From the NCBI GenBank assembly GCA_963693085.1, contig OY856411.1:113031267-113095266 (forward strand): a stretch of 64,000 nt of DNA. The letters run 5' to 3'. The position numbers and the translations under genes were made by a program. Origin of the DNA: Alisma plantago-aquatica. Taxonomy: Eukaryota > Streptophyta > Magnoliopsida > Alismatales > Alismataceae. How positions within the stretch are numbered: the first letter of the stretch is position 1; every line of letters begins with the position of its first letter. The notes under the pieces were generated by a model, which had not been told where the DNA came from, did not search any database, and saw only the letters and a program-made list of their open reading frames with translations. This document shows positions 49,424-60,727 of the stretch, piece by piece.

Positions 49424-49428
49424 CCAAG
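49424..49428. repeat. Tandem-element target site duplication, right copy
   Basis: ccaag, an exact match to 35118-35122. The solo-LTR sequence resumes here. Confidence 0.92.
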
Positions 49429-50860
49429 AATAGGAGCTCCATTGCTGGCGGCAACACATACTATTTTCCAGAAAATTGAGGGAAGAGAAGAGTTGTGCGA
49501 CGGTCGACGCAACTTGGGGTACACCTATTTATAGGTGAGGTTAGGGTATAAGACAAATCCGACGTAGCCGTGAGATGCATAAGGAAGGGAAGTTGGGCGT
49601 TTGTAAAATATTTGACCATAGGTCGTGATTTATGAACCAAAAGTTGCGAAATCATCACACAATCATGGCGAAAGAAAAATCGAGAGAAATTATTAACCGT
49701 GGTTCGAGATATCCGCGAAGCAATAATAGCGGTTCGCGTGTGTACTGTTCACGTGAATAGTACTCCTACACAAGGTAGGAGATAAAATCTCCACCGTTAA
49801 GATTTGATCAGACGGCTCACAATGTGCATACATAAATCACTTGCCAAAACGAATTAGGACTAAAGTCCTCATTTAATCATTTAACTTTTTCTCTTTTCTT
49901 ATTTGAGGGTACAAACGAACTCCAAAATTAACCAAAATTTACACCTTGACTGATTTTGACGTGTAGAATCGGAATCTAAAATTATTTTTGCCTTTTGGGG
50001 ACTCTTATTGTGTCAAATAAATTAACTACTATTTTCTCTTTCCTCCTTCATTAATGACATTAAGATTATCCAAAAAATTATAAAACTTCACCCGCAAGTC
50101 ATATTAAGTATGTTGAATACAAATTTGTCATTGTTTCCATGTGTTGAAGTTGTTTATTGTTTTAAATAATGAGTTGAAAGTTTTGCACACTTTCTCTCTC
50201 TTGAATAAAATAAAATATTAAACATTGACCAAGTTAAATGCAAATTTGCCCAAAGGCTTATTTTTATGTTTAGATTACGAATCTGGAGTTATTTTTCTAA
50301 TTTGAGGGCACTAAATATTTTATCTATCTTTCTTGGCTTATTTCCCATTATCTTGTATTAAAGGCATTATATATTTATTTATTATCCAAATAAGATGATA
50401 CTTGGCCATTAAGAAACTTTTAAGTCAATAAAACGAAATTAATATCCAAATTATCTTCATAGGTTTCCACTTATGATTTTTGTGACAATATATTCCTCAT
50501 TATCTTCTTTTATCCAAAACATTCCATATTATCCCCAATTATTGCATTTATCATCTCCTTTATTTATATTTCGGGATTTTCTTTCTTTTCATATTCTAAA
50601 AAGCACTAGAAAGTTCTAGGATGAATTTATTTATTCTTTTTAGCACTTAGGTGGACATTTTACATATTAAACCCATTATTAAGCTTTCACTGAGGTATTT
50701 GTGCATAAAACCCAAATATTGGAATAAAAAGTGAACAAATGCTCATTAGGCCATTATATTCTCCACAAATTAAACAGAAAAGTCAAAGAGGACAGAAATG
50801 AGAGAAAAAGATGGGAAAGAAGACCAAAAATGTAAAAAGTCCAAAATTCAGTATGTTACA

Positions 50861-50865
50861 CCATG
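50861..50865. repeat. Solo-LTR target site duplication, right copy
   Basis: ccatg, an exact match to 33339-33343. Element R LTR sequence resumes here. Confidence 0.88.
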
Positions 50866-50890
50866 CTTGTCCACCTTAAAAAATGTTGGA

Positions 50891-50929
50891 TCCCACTGGG
50901 GTGAGACAATTGTAATTGCCCCAGTGGGA
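50891..50929 (-). other. Perfect 11-bp inverted repeat in element R LTR
   Basis: Arms tcccactgggg (50891-50901) and ccccagtggga (50919-50929) enclose a 17-base loop. It lies inside the box shared with element L (21241-21300). The 5' LTR copy near 58418-58456 has mismatches in the arms. Confidence 0.8.
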
Positions 50930-51303
50930 GATATAACTCTCCGCCAAAAACATTATTATTGCAATTTAATAATATAAAACTGGGCAGAGGATAAGCATTT
51001 TAAAGCATTCTCATCTTAAAGCATTGTAACCATTTATGATAGAACAATAGAACAGCTATTCTCTTAATAAGGAATAGGAAGAACATGTATATCATTTGTC
51101 CATCATATTATACCATCATGTCAAACTTCTCTTATGACATTCATTCTCTTAATATGTCACCCATGAAATATTCTTGTTTCATCTGTTGGCCTTAGCCCAT
51201 CTGCTAAACAGATATGGAATTATATTTACCATGTACTCATATATCATCAACACAGGCATTGGGTTATTACCAATCTTGTGTCATTATTACAGGCATTGAG
51301 CCT

Positions 51304-51903
51304 CTGCCAGGTATTGGACTCTTCCAAACCTGATTACACCGCCAGGCATTGGACACTACCAATCCTAATTTCACAGCCAGGCATTGGACTCTGACCAATC
51401 CTAATTACACAGCCAGGCATTGGATTCTAACCAATCCTGATTACACAGCCATGCATTGGACTCTAACCAACCCTGATTACACAGCCAGGCATTGGACTTT
51501 AACCAATCCTGATTACACAGCCAGGCATTGGACTTTAACGAATCCTGATTACACAGCCAGGCATTGGACTTTAATCAATCCTGTGTACACAGCCAGGCAT
51601 TGGACTTTAACCAATCCTGATTACACAGCCAAGCATTGGACTCTAACCAATCCTAATTACACAGCTAGGCATTGGACTTTAACCAATCCTGATTACACAG
51701 CCAGGCATTGGACTTTAACCAATCCTGATTACACAGCCAAGCATTGGACTCTAACCAATCCTGATTACATAGCCAGGCATTGGACTTTAACCAATCCTGA
51801 TTACCGGCTTCATGCCTCTGCCAGGTATTGGACTTTAACCAAACCTGATTACAGGCATTACACCTCTGCCAGGTATTGGACTTTAACCAAACCTGATTAC
51901 ATG
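51304..51903. repeat. 36-bp tandem array in element R 3' LTR
   Basis: About fifteen units of a 36-bp sequence built on 'aggcattggactttaacc' and 'aatcctgattacacagcc', with diverged units at both edges. Because 36 is a multiple of three and the unit lacks stops, it gives long open frames on both strands (plus 51349-51918 and minus 51665-51985). These are taken as repeat artefacts. Confidence 0.95.
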
Positions 51904-52104
51904 GATCACGGAATATAAATTCTTTTGACCCATCGTTAAACATCACATCCTTCCCTAGGCTCTGAACCCTAAGGTTAGCCTCCATAGCTTTTCACATTCT
52001 TTACGGAATGCAATAGTTCCTTTTATTAAGTTTCTTTAAACATTATCATTTCTTACAATAAACTTTTATAATTATCTTGGTGCTTCTCACTAGACCACAA
52101 TTTT

Positions 52105-52306
52105 TCTCATGGCTCATAAGGCCCATAAAGCATCTTGTCACGTTTCACTAGGCAACATCTAACCATATGGCTCACAAGGCCATCAAACGTCTTGTTACCT
52201 ATCACTAGGCAACATCTAATCACATGGCTCACAAGGCCATTACACATCTTGTCACCTCTTACTAGGCAACATCTAACCACATGGCTCACAAGGCCATTAC
52301 TCATCT
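52105..52306. repeat. ~58-bp tandem array in element R 3' LTR
   Basis: Between three and four units containing 'ggctcacaaggccatta', 'catcttgtcacc' and 'actaggcaacatctaacca'. Confidence 0.9.
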
Positions 52307-52991
52307 TGAGTATTCAATCATGTTTATTACTCTTATCATTTATCATAGAATGATTATCAATACAAGATATGAGTTCATTTCTCATCCTTATCATGGTATG
52401 ATTACATCATACTCATTAGTTTGGCTTAACCTTATTCTCAAGGTATATTAGCCTATACTTATCAAAGTATATCGAACTCATTACATTTCATTGTAAAAAT
52501 TTACATAACACACTTCATGTGTTTCTTATCCAAGTATATAGGATTTGAGGTGCATCAAGGTATATCAAGCCTGGAATGCTAAAAGTGATATCTATCATAT
52601 TTTGATGTATCACCTTCCTTATCACTTCCAACTTTCTTTAGTTATTAACTTATCTTGGATTAAGGTATTTCCCATCTTAATCCTTTCATCCACCAACCTA
52701 TCACTTTTACCATGAAGTGCATAGGTCACACACAAGAATGGTCCAACTATCTTCAATAATATGGACTCATCTCGGGATAAGGCATCGCTTACTATAAGGT
52801 TGCCTATAGTCAACCATTTGAGATATTTCACCTTTATAAGGCTTTATCCACTATTTTATTATTAGGATTTTGGTTTGTTATCATTTTGTTCAAGATTAGG
52901 GCTTCATGTATTATAGCTCCAAATTAGAGTTTCACATATATCTTCACCCTGTATTAGGGCTCCTCATCATATCATTTGCATAGGATATGGC

Positions 52992-53232
52992 ATCACCCTC
53001 AATTAGGGTTTCTTATAGAATCACCGTCAATTAGGGTTTCACATGGCATCACCCTCAATTAGGGTTTCTCATGGAATCACCCTCAATTAGGGTTTCACAT
53101 AGCATCACCCTCAATTAGGGTTTCTCAGGGAATCACCCTCAGTTAGGGTTTCTCATGGAATCACCCTCAATTAGGGTTTCTCAGGGAATCACCCTCAATT
53201 AGGGTTTCTCATGGAATCACCCTCAATTAGGG
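52992..53232. repeat. 28-bp telo-box tandem array in element R 3' LTR
   Basis: About eight or nine units of 28 bp contain 'tcaccctcaattagggtttc'. Every unit carries ttagggttt, the reverse of the plant telo-box AAACCCTAA. Two further ccctagattagggtta words follow to about 53290. Confidence 0.92.
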
Positions 53233-53684
53233 TTACATCCCTACCCTAGATTAGGGTTACACCTAGCATTGCCCTAGATTAGGGTTAGGGATCATTAACC
53301 TTCTTAATTAGAGTTCATGGTCTCTTTATCAGGAATCATACCCCAATGACACATTCACATATGTTGAGAGTGTTGGGACTTAAGCTCCACATGATTATCA
53401 TTCATGTAAGAAATCCTCTCTCTCATCCTTTACAAGATGACATTTGCATCAATCATGATTGGATTAGGTCAACTCAACTTGATTAAAGGCTTGACACCAT
53501 GTATTATGTCACTACTTCCTTAATCATTAAGGATTAATCATTCACAAGGTATTAATCACCCTATCTTATTAAGGGTACAATCACTATAATCACCTTTGGT
53601 TCACATCATATAATGTTCAATTATACAATTGATCTTTAAACACCTTAAGTGTCCATGCATTTTGGGGTTAATTACTTCCAAACA

Positions 53685-54840
53685 GTCTTGGCCACTTAGA
53701 CCCCAAACGGTCTTGACCAATCAGACCTCAAACGGTCTTGCATGAATAACCTTCAAACGGTCTAAGTCTAGCAATTGAAACCATTTAGCAAACTAGTTAC
53801 TTGAAACCGTTTGCTAAAGTAAGCTTTTGAAACCGTTTGCTAAAGTAAGCTTTTGAAACCATTTGCTAAAGTAAGCTTTTGAAACCGTTTGCTAAAGTAA
53901 GCTTTTGAAACAGTTTGCTAAAGTGGTGCTTGAAAACGTTTGAGCCTCAACCGGTTTGGGATTGTTTGGTCCCAAATGGTCTTGAGACTGTTTGGTCCAA
54001 ACCTCCTCAAAACTGAATGGACCAAAAAGGGTCTCAACCTCTCTAATCACTTTAGGGTTTCCAAGGTTAACTCCTTCATTAATTGAATTCTTGTACTTAC
54101 TCACCAATTGAACCTAAGCACCATGCTTCAAGTGAGCTTAATGAATCATCCTTCAATTTATTCAATCTTCAATTGGTCATCAATTAGGGTTTTGAACCCA
54201 ATTGAATTATGGTTGAAATCGATGAACCTTCAATATTAGACATTGTGGAACTAATTGCTTTAAAATCATTGGTCCATTATTCAATTTGGGCATGACCTTA
54301 CCTCAAACGGTCTTGAGGTCGTTTGGATGACCTCCAAATGGTCTTGAGACCATTTTCCCACTCCATCATCAAAATTGGTGAAGTTCAATTAGGGATTGCA
54401 TCATTGGATTGCGCATCAATCTAGTTATTGATTGCATTATAACTTGATATCTTTGGATCTTCAACTACTCAACCATACTCAACCCTAGACCTCCAAATGG
54501 TCTTGGGTGACCTCCAAACGGTTTTGAGACCATTTGGGTGATCTCCAAATGGCCTTGAGACCATTTGGGTTAATCAACCCAAAGAATTACATTAATCAAT
54601 TGCAAAATCAGCACTTAACCCGATTAGGGTTTCCAATTAGATGATTGTATATTCATTGATTTAATCAATTGGAACCATTTGATCCTTATCCAACATGTTC
54701 TAGGGTTATGACCTCAAATATTCAACCCTTTCAAATGGTCAAACTTCTTAAACGGTTTGGGATTCCAAACCCCAAACGGTTTGCAAACCGTTTGGTCACC
54801 AAACGGTTTGGTGAAACCGATTGGACCCAAATGTTGAAAC
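53685..54840. repeat. AAACGG/CCGTTT-rich region with 26-bp array, element R 3' LTR
   Basis: Dozens of aaacggt or accgttt words occur, many facing each other. A 26-bp tandem array (gaaaccgtttgctaaagtaa plus gctttt) lies at about 53776-53935, and a perfect 20-bp palindrome aaacggtttgcaaaccgttt at 54774-54793. Some copies carry the C-to-T/G-to-A changed form aaatggt. Confidence 0.88.
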
Positions 54841-55878
54841 CGTTTGCACAAGATATTTGGGGAGATGTGTGCTTATGATGATGTCATCATCATCAATCTT
54901 TAAACCCACAAATTTTTCTGTGATTTTCATGGTGATTGCATCAATCAACCAAATAAAATTTTGAGAATAAGAAAGGATCAACAATTTGATAAGGAATTGA
55001 ATGCAATAACAAAATTAAGGGTTCAAGTTATAAAACCCGCCTCCAAATGAGCTTCAAAGCTCCAAGGTCACGTCAACAATGGTGGATGCAACTCCTTTCA
55101 CCATCCCAAGGTTCGTCCTCAAGCTTTGAGTGAAAAGGAATGGCTAGGATAGAAGATTACATGGAGAAAAGAAGAAATCCATCATTTATTTTCGATTTCC
55201 ACCGTGAAATCATGGTGAAAGAAGGTCAAGAAGCTTACCAACAGGTTGGGGTCGTCCTCCTGTTGCTCCAAGCTCCCTTGGTCGTTTTTGCAAGCAATAA
55301 GTGAAAGGGGTTTCGAAATTACCCTTCCAACTCATGGATAAAGGAGCATATATGCATTTTATTAAAAATTCATTTTAGGAGAGAGAAAGTAGGGATTATC
55401 TCCTCCAAAAAGATACAAATGAGGCGCCCCTCTCATTTTATTTGTTCTACATGATTCCAATAAACATTAGGGACTATTTTGAAGTGGTAATTTTCATATT
55501 GAACCCTAGGTTTTGGGCAAATTGCACATTACACCAAAACTAGGTTTTAATGCACAAACATTGTTCAACATGCTCTTTCTTGTTATTCAGGCTACCACAA
55601 GACATACCACTGCATCATTTTCATCCTTATGATTCTTAAACACTTGATGAACATCTTATCATGCAACATTTGCAATTTAACTCCTCAACTAGGGTAATTT
55701 GCACTTTAGTCCAAAATAGACAAAATATTATTTCAATATTGTTCAAAAGGGACTAAAATTGAAACATAAGTTCCTCTTGAGCCTTAATTACTTTTCAAAA
55801 GATAATATCAAACATATAATTATCTTTCTTAAACAAAACACCTAGGGTTAAGGCATAACCCAGGTCAGGGATGTTACA

Positions 55879-55915
55879 AATCATAAACCCCTAACAAGAA
55901 TTTCGTCCCCGAAAT
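55879..55915 (-). promoter_or_regulatory. Element R polypurine tract region
   Basis: On the minus strand 'ggggacgaaattcttgtt' followed by 'aggggttta' precedes the TGTAACA start of the LTR, the gypsy-type 3' end motif. Confidence 0.78.
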
Positions 55916-56850
55916 CCCAGATAAAGGGAGATAGATATTATCCATACATCATCTCATCAAGTCTCATAACATCTCAATGTCATGTTTATGCAAGGCATAA
56001 ACCCCTAACATATGATGTCCATGCTATATTATATAACCAATCTAATTTCACAGTTAACCACTCTAGGTGGTCAGCATACTTTATCTGATACCAGAATCAC
56101 TTACCTTGGTATCCATTACATGTGTTGGAAACACATCACAAATTCATCTTTGTTTTATCCTGGGACATTACTTGTTACACACATCTTTTTCTTCTAAGTA
56201 TCCATCAAATAACATTTTTTATTGTGTACATCAAGTGTCCTAAGACCCACTTGATTGCCATGTCCCTGAAAGGAAAGAAAACAAAGAATCGTATTCTTCT
56301 TTTGTGTATAAGTTGATTTATAATTAAATCAAATTCCTTCGTATATCAATTAGAATGTGGTAGAAATATCCATGCCACATCTCCTTCTTCATCAGGCTTC
56401 TTTGGATTGTTTCAGAATGATTACTTGATCAGAGTAATAAAAAAGATAACAATCTAGGTATGTCATACTTACCTTGCCTTCAGTAAATGGATACCTGGCC
56501 AGGGTATTCAAGAACTAAATTTAGGTAGTATGCTTTTATTTTGTGTTATATTTTCATTTCTTTAAATTTGATATACTTAATATCTCAGATTTCCTCTGAG
56601 TTCCTCTTTCATTTCCTCCCTTTCTTGATGAAGAAAGAGAAATTTCAAAACACATGAAAGAATATAAACTGAACACAAGTTTTCATCCTACTTATCTCTT
56701 CCTCATATTCTCAAAGGATTATACAGATGAAATAAACAACAACTACCCTTTTTATAGTAGAGAGTGCAAGATAATTCAAAATAGAAAGTTCTATCTTGAT
56801 ATGTCTACTTATTACAGGTTATCTAGTGTCTTGTCTATTGAGTCACCTCA

Positions 56851-57811
56851 TCACTTTCTATTTGGACATTGCCACCTCATATGTCCTCTCTGTCCACATC
56901 TATAGCAAGCTCGAAGCTTTTTACGTGACTGCTGCTCAGGTGCACTATATTGTACTTGAGTTGGTACTACTAAAATATTTGATTGTTTAGTACCACTAAT
57001 TCCTTGTTCCTGTAACTGTTTAGACTTCCTTTTAAGGTCTTTCTCATGTTTCTTTATCATAGACCCTTCTATCCTTCGAATTGACTCCACAAATGTGGCA
57101 AACCTCTCTCTACCTTCTAGGGAAGATGTCGGAATAGACATCTCAGCATTCAATCCTTTCTCAAAATGTCGAATCTTTTCGTCCTCAGTAGCAGCCATCT
57201 GAGGATAAAATCATAAAAGTTCCATGAACTTAACCTCATATTCACTTATTGACATGGCTCCTTGTCGAATCTTCTCAAACTGTGAGATCTTTTCATCTAA
57301 ATAAGTCCTTGGAAAATACTTATTGATGAATTCTCAATGAAATTACTCCCATTCAACCTCTTCATCATTCCTTTTTATTTCTTCTATAGCCCACCAATGT
57401 CCAGCACTACCCTTCAATAGGTACACAACATGTTTAACTTTGTCAGCATCTGGGATACTAAGGATCTTAAAAGCCTTCTCTAACTCAGTGAGCCATAAAT
57501 CAGCATCTGCTGGGTCAGATGTTCCAGCATATTCTATGGCTCCTACACGACGTAGTCATTCAAAAGTCTTACCAAACTCATATCCCTCATTGGGATCTGG
57601 TGCCCTTGGTGCAGGTGTTGGCATTCGGTATGCCATATACCACAGTGTGGTCATGAGTTGCCCAAAAAAATTATGATCATCTGGGTTTCCTCTCATGACT
57701 TCATCAACATGGGGATTTTCAGGCACTGGTTCCTCCCTTGTCTGATCCCTTGCACCTCCCACTGGTGCAGCAACATTGCTCTCAACAACGTGTTCCTCGT
57801 GTTCTCCAGAC
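56851..57811 (-). pseudogene. Ty3/gypsy-type gag, four internal stops
   Basis: From ATG at 57811 one minus-strand frame of about 320 codons runs to TGA at 56851 with stops at 57556, 57343, 57334 and 57211 and no frameshift. The order is an acidic/Pro-rich N-terminus, the Retrotrans_gag core (LKGSAGHWW near 57400, INKYFP near 57320, SISEYEVKF near 57240), a basic linker, and one CCHC knuckle CYRCGQRGHMRWQC near 56870. Gag forms the virus-like particle and packages RNA. An in-frame ATG at 57840 also exists; 57811 is preferred because MSGEHEEH resembles a usual gag start. In a normal gypsy element the frame would continue into pol, which is missing here. The core homology with known plant gags is judged by eye. 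Confidence 0.88.
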
Positions 57812-57930
57812 ATCTTGGAGTTATATATCTTCTTCTGCATAAGCAGAAGGCACTATAAGATACACTGAGGTACACCTAGAACAGACTCAATACCTTAGTC
57901 CTATGTCTTTGTAGACTCAGCGAACCTAGA

Positions 57931-57942
57931 GCTCTGATACCA
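57931..57942 (-). promoter_or_regulatory. Element R primer-binding site (initiator-Met tRNA)
   Basis: gctctgatacca on the plus strand, six bases before the LTR start at 57949. Confidence 0.92.
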
Positions 57943-58403
57943 CTAAATTGTGGCATCCAACTCACAAAACAAGATTAATTAATGCGGAAGTGTATCATTT
58001 GCAGCGGATTACTGAATATCACTAAAAATTAAAACCTTTTTCAAAGAGATCCAATCATAGGAAAACTCTTTCAACAAGAACCAATGTATTACATTTACAT
58101 CCTGGTTCATAAGTACATATCTTATATCATCTCTCCTCGAGATTTACAACATCGACTGCCTTGTTAAAAGCTAAACACAGATAGCATAAGAATTTTGAGG
58201 CATCAAGCCAAAATCTCAAAATGATTCGTTAAAAGCACTAGCTATTAACTCTGAGGACCTGAGAGTACAAAGACGACGCATAGGATTTCTATCTACATGA
58301 CACGACAGGCAGTATACTCAACCTGAGTTGTCACTACTGTCCCTGCTGTTGTTGAAGTTCTTCCTCTACAAGATGTTCTCACTCTTCTCCTTGCTTGTCC
58401 ACC

Positions 58404-58472
58404 TAAAAAAATGTTGGATCCCATGGGGGTGAGACAATTGTAATTGCCCCAGCGGGAGATATAACTCTCCGC
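58404..58472 (-). promoter_or_regulatory. Cross-family conserved LTR box (element R 5' LTR copy)
   Basis: Contains 'ggggtgagacaattg' and 'gggagatataac'. It matches 50878-50942 and, more weakly, element L at 21241-21300, at nearly the same distance from the PBS-side LTR end. Confidence 0.55.
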
Positions 58473-58779
58473 CAAAAACATTATTATTGCAATTTAATAA
58501 TATAAAACTGGGCAGAGGATAAGCAATTTAAAGCATTCTCATCTTAAAGCATTGTAACCATTTATGATAGAACAATAGATCAGTTATTCTCTTAATAAGG
58601 AATAGGAATAACATGTATATCATTTGTCCATCATATTATACCATCATGTCAAACTTCTCTTGTGACATTCATTCTCTTAATATGTCACCCATGAAACATT
58701 CTTGTTTCATCTGTTGGCCTTAGCCCATCTGCTAAATAGATGTGGAATTATATTTACCATGTACTCATATATCATCAAC

Positions 58780-59398
58780 ACAGGCATTGGGTTATTACCA
58801 ATCTTGTGTCATCATTACAGGCATTGAGCCTCTACCAAGTATTGGACTCTTCCAAACCTGATTACACCGCCAGGCATTGGACACTACCAATCCTGATTTC
58901 ACAGCCAGGCATTGGACTCTAACCAATCCTGATTACACAGCCAGGCATTAGATTCTAACCAATCCTGATTACACAGCCAGGCATTGGACTCTAACCAACC
59001 CTGATTACATAGCCAGGCATTGGACTTTAACCAATCCTGATTACACAGCCAGGCATTGGACTTTAACCAATCCTGATTACACAACCAGGCATTGGACTTT
59101 AACCAATCCTGATTACACAGCCAGGCATTGGACTTAAACCAATCCTGATTACACAGCCAGGCATTGGACTTTAACCAATCCTGATTACACACCCAAGCAT
59201 TAGACTCTAACCAATCCTGATTACATAGCCAGGAATTGGACTTTAACCAATCCTGATTACACAGCCAGGCATTGGAATTTAACCAATCCTGATTACAGGC
59301 TTCATGCCTATGCCAGGTATTGGACTTTAACCAAACCTGATTACAGGCATTACACCTCTGCCAGGTATTGGACTTTAACCAAACCTGATTACATGGAT
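58780..59398. repeat. 36-bp tandem array in element R 5' LTR
   Basis: Same unit as at 51304-51903 with a different pattern of variant units. The 192-codon open frame on the minus strand (58899-59477) is made of the 12-residue translation of this unit. Confidence 0.95.
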
Positions 59399-59597
59399 CA
59401 TGGAATATAAATTCCTTTGACCCATCATTAAACATCACATCCTTCCCTAGGCTCTGAACCCTAAGGTTAGCCTCCATAGCTTTTCACATTCTTTACTGAA
59501 TGCAATAGTTCCTTTTATTAAGTTTATTTAAACATTATCATTTCTTACAATAAACTTTTATAATTATCTTGGTGCTTCTCACTAGACCACAATTGTT

Positions 59598-59799
59598 CTC
59601 ATGGCTCATAAGGCCCATAAAGCATCTTGTCACCTCTCACTAGGCAACATCTAACCATATGGCTCACAAGGCCATTAAACATCTTGTTACCTATCACTAG
59701 GCAACATCTAATCACATGGCTCACAAGGCCATTACACATCTTGTCACCTCTTACTAGGCAACATCTAACCACATGGCTCACAAGGCCATTACTCATCTT
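59598..59799. repeat. ~58-bp tandem array in element R 5' LTR
   Basis: Partner of 52105-52306, with the same unit order. Confidence 0.9.
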
Positions 59800-60485
59800 G
59801 AGTATTCAATCATGTTTATTACTCTTATCATTTATCATAGAATGATTATCAATACAAGGTATGAGTTCATTTCTCATCTTTATCATGGTATGATTACATC
59901 ATACTCATTAGTTTGGCTTAACCTTATTCTCAAGGTATATTAGCCTATACTTATCAAAGTATATCAAACTCATTACATTTCATTGTAACAATTTACATAA
60001 CACACTTCATGTGTTTCTTATCCAAGTATATAGGATTTGAGGTGCATCAAGGTATATCAACCCTGGAATGCTAAAAGTGATATCTATCATATTTTGATGT
60101 ATCACCTTCCTTATCACTTCCAACTTTCTTGAGTTATTAACTTATCTTAGATTAAGGTATTTCCCATCTTAATCCTTTCATCCACCAACCTATCACTTTT
60201 ACCATGCAGTGCATAGGTCACACACAAGAATGGTCCAACTATCTTCAATAATATGGACTCATCTCGGGATAAGGCATTGCTTACTATAAGGTTGCCTATA
60301 GTCAACCATTTGAGACATTTCACCTTTATAAGGCTTTATCCACTATTTTATTATTATAATTTTGGTTGGTTATCATTTTGTTCAAGATTAGGGCTTCATG
60401 TATTATAGCTCCAAATTAGAGTTTCACATATATCTTCACCATGTATTAGGGCTCCTCATCATATCATTTGCATAGGATATGGTAT

Positions 60486-60727
60486 CACCCTCAATTAGGG
60501 TTTCTTATAGAATCACCCTCAATTAGGGTTTCACATGGCATCACCCTCAATTAGGGATTCTCATGGAATCACCCGCAATTAGGGTTTAACATAGCATCAC
60601 CCTCAATTAGGGTTTCTCAGGGAATCACCCTCAATTAGGGTTTCTCATGGAATCACCCTCAATTAGGGTTTCTCAGGGAATCACCCTCAATTAGGGTTTC
60701 TCATGGAATCACCCTCAATTAGGGTTA
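60486..60727. repeat. 28-bp telo-box tandem array in element R 5' LTR
   Basis: Partner of 52992-53232, with the same unit number by eye. One unit is changed to ttagggatt and one to ttagggttta. Confidence 0.92.

Larger units (their letters stand above)
33344..50860 (-). mobile_element. Solo LTR, 3.2 kb net, split by the tandem element
   Basis: Bounded by TGTAAAG at 33344 and GTTACA at 50860 and flanked by ccatg duplications. After removal of 35123-49428, 3,211 bp remain, with no PBS, polypurine tract or coding sequence, so it is a solo LTR. Read on the minus strand it starts TGTAACATACTGAAT, the same first bases as the LTRs of the tandem element, and carries a TATA-like cctataaatagg near 49535, so it belongs to a related family in minus orientation. 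Solo LTRs arise by recombination between the two LTRs of an element. The small open frames at 33841, 34813, 49340 and 50400-50800 are not supported. Confidence 0.9.
32899..55878 (-). mobile_element. Element R: 3' LTR (5.46 kb net), split by a nested insertion
   Basis: It starts TGTGGCATCCAAC, identical to 57949, and ends ATGTTACA at 55878, as does the partner at 63396. The blocks 32899-33343 and 50866-55878 are collinear with 57949-63396, giving a net length of about 5,458 bp against 5,448 bp for the partner. The interruption is the solo LTR at 33344-50860. Four distinct tandem arrays in this LTR are annotated separately. Minus orientation follows from the reversed PBS at 57931. Confidence 0.92.
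55879..57948 (-). mobile_element. Element R internal region (gag remnant, no pol)
   Basis: 2,070 bp between the two LTRs. From the PBS side it holds a short leader, one decayed gag and about 970 bp of non-coding sequence up to the polypurine tract. No protease, reverse transcriptase, integrase or RNase H is present. This is the layout called TR-GAG: large terminal repeats with gag only, dependent on another element for pol functions. Confidence 0.9.

Noticed and set aside
51304..51903. CRISPR array
   Set aside because: Units are directly contiguous without unique spacers, and the genome is eukaryotic.
51349..51918. 189-codon frame of 12-residue repeats as a repeat protein
   Set aside because: It is the translation of the 36-bp array, and the other strand is open as well. 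There is no start context or family match. Kept only as a repeat.
52992..53290. Interstitial telomere tract
   Set aside because: The TTAGGGTTT words are separated by 19 bp of other sequence in a 28-bp unit. It is not a run of telomere repeats.
58899..59477. 192-codon minus-strand frame as a gene
   Set aside because: Same 36-bp array in the other LTR, read on the opposite strand.
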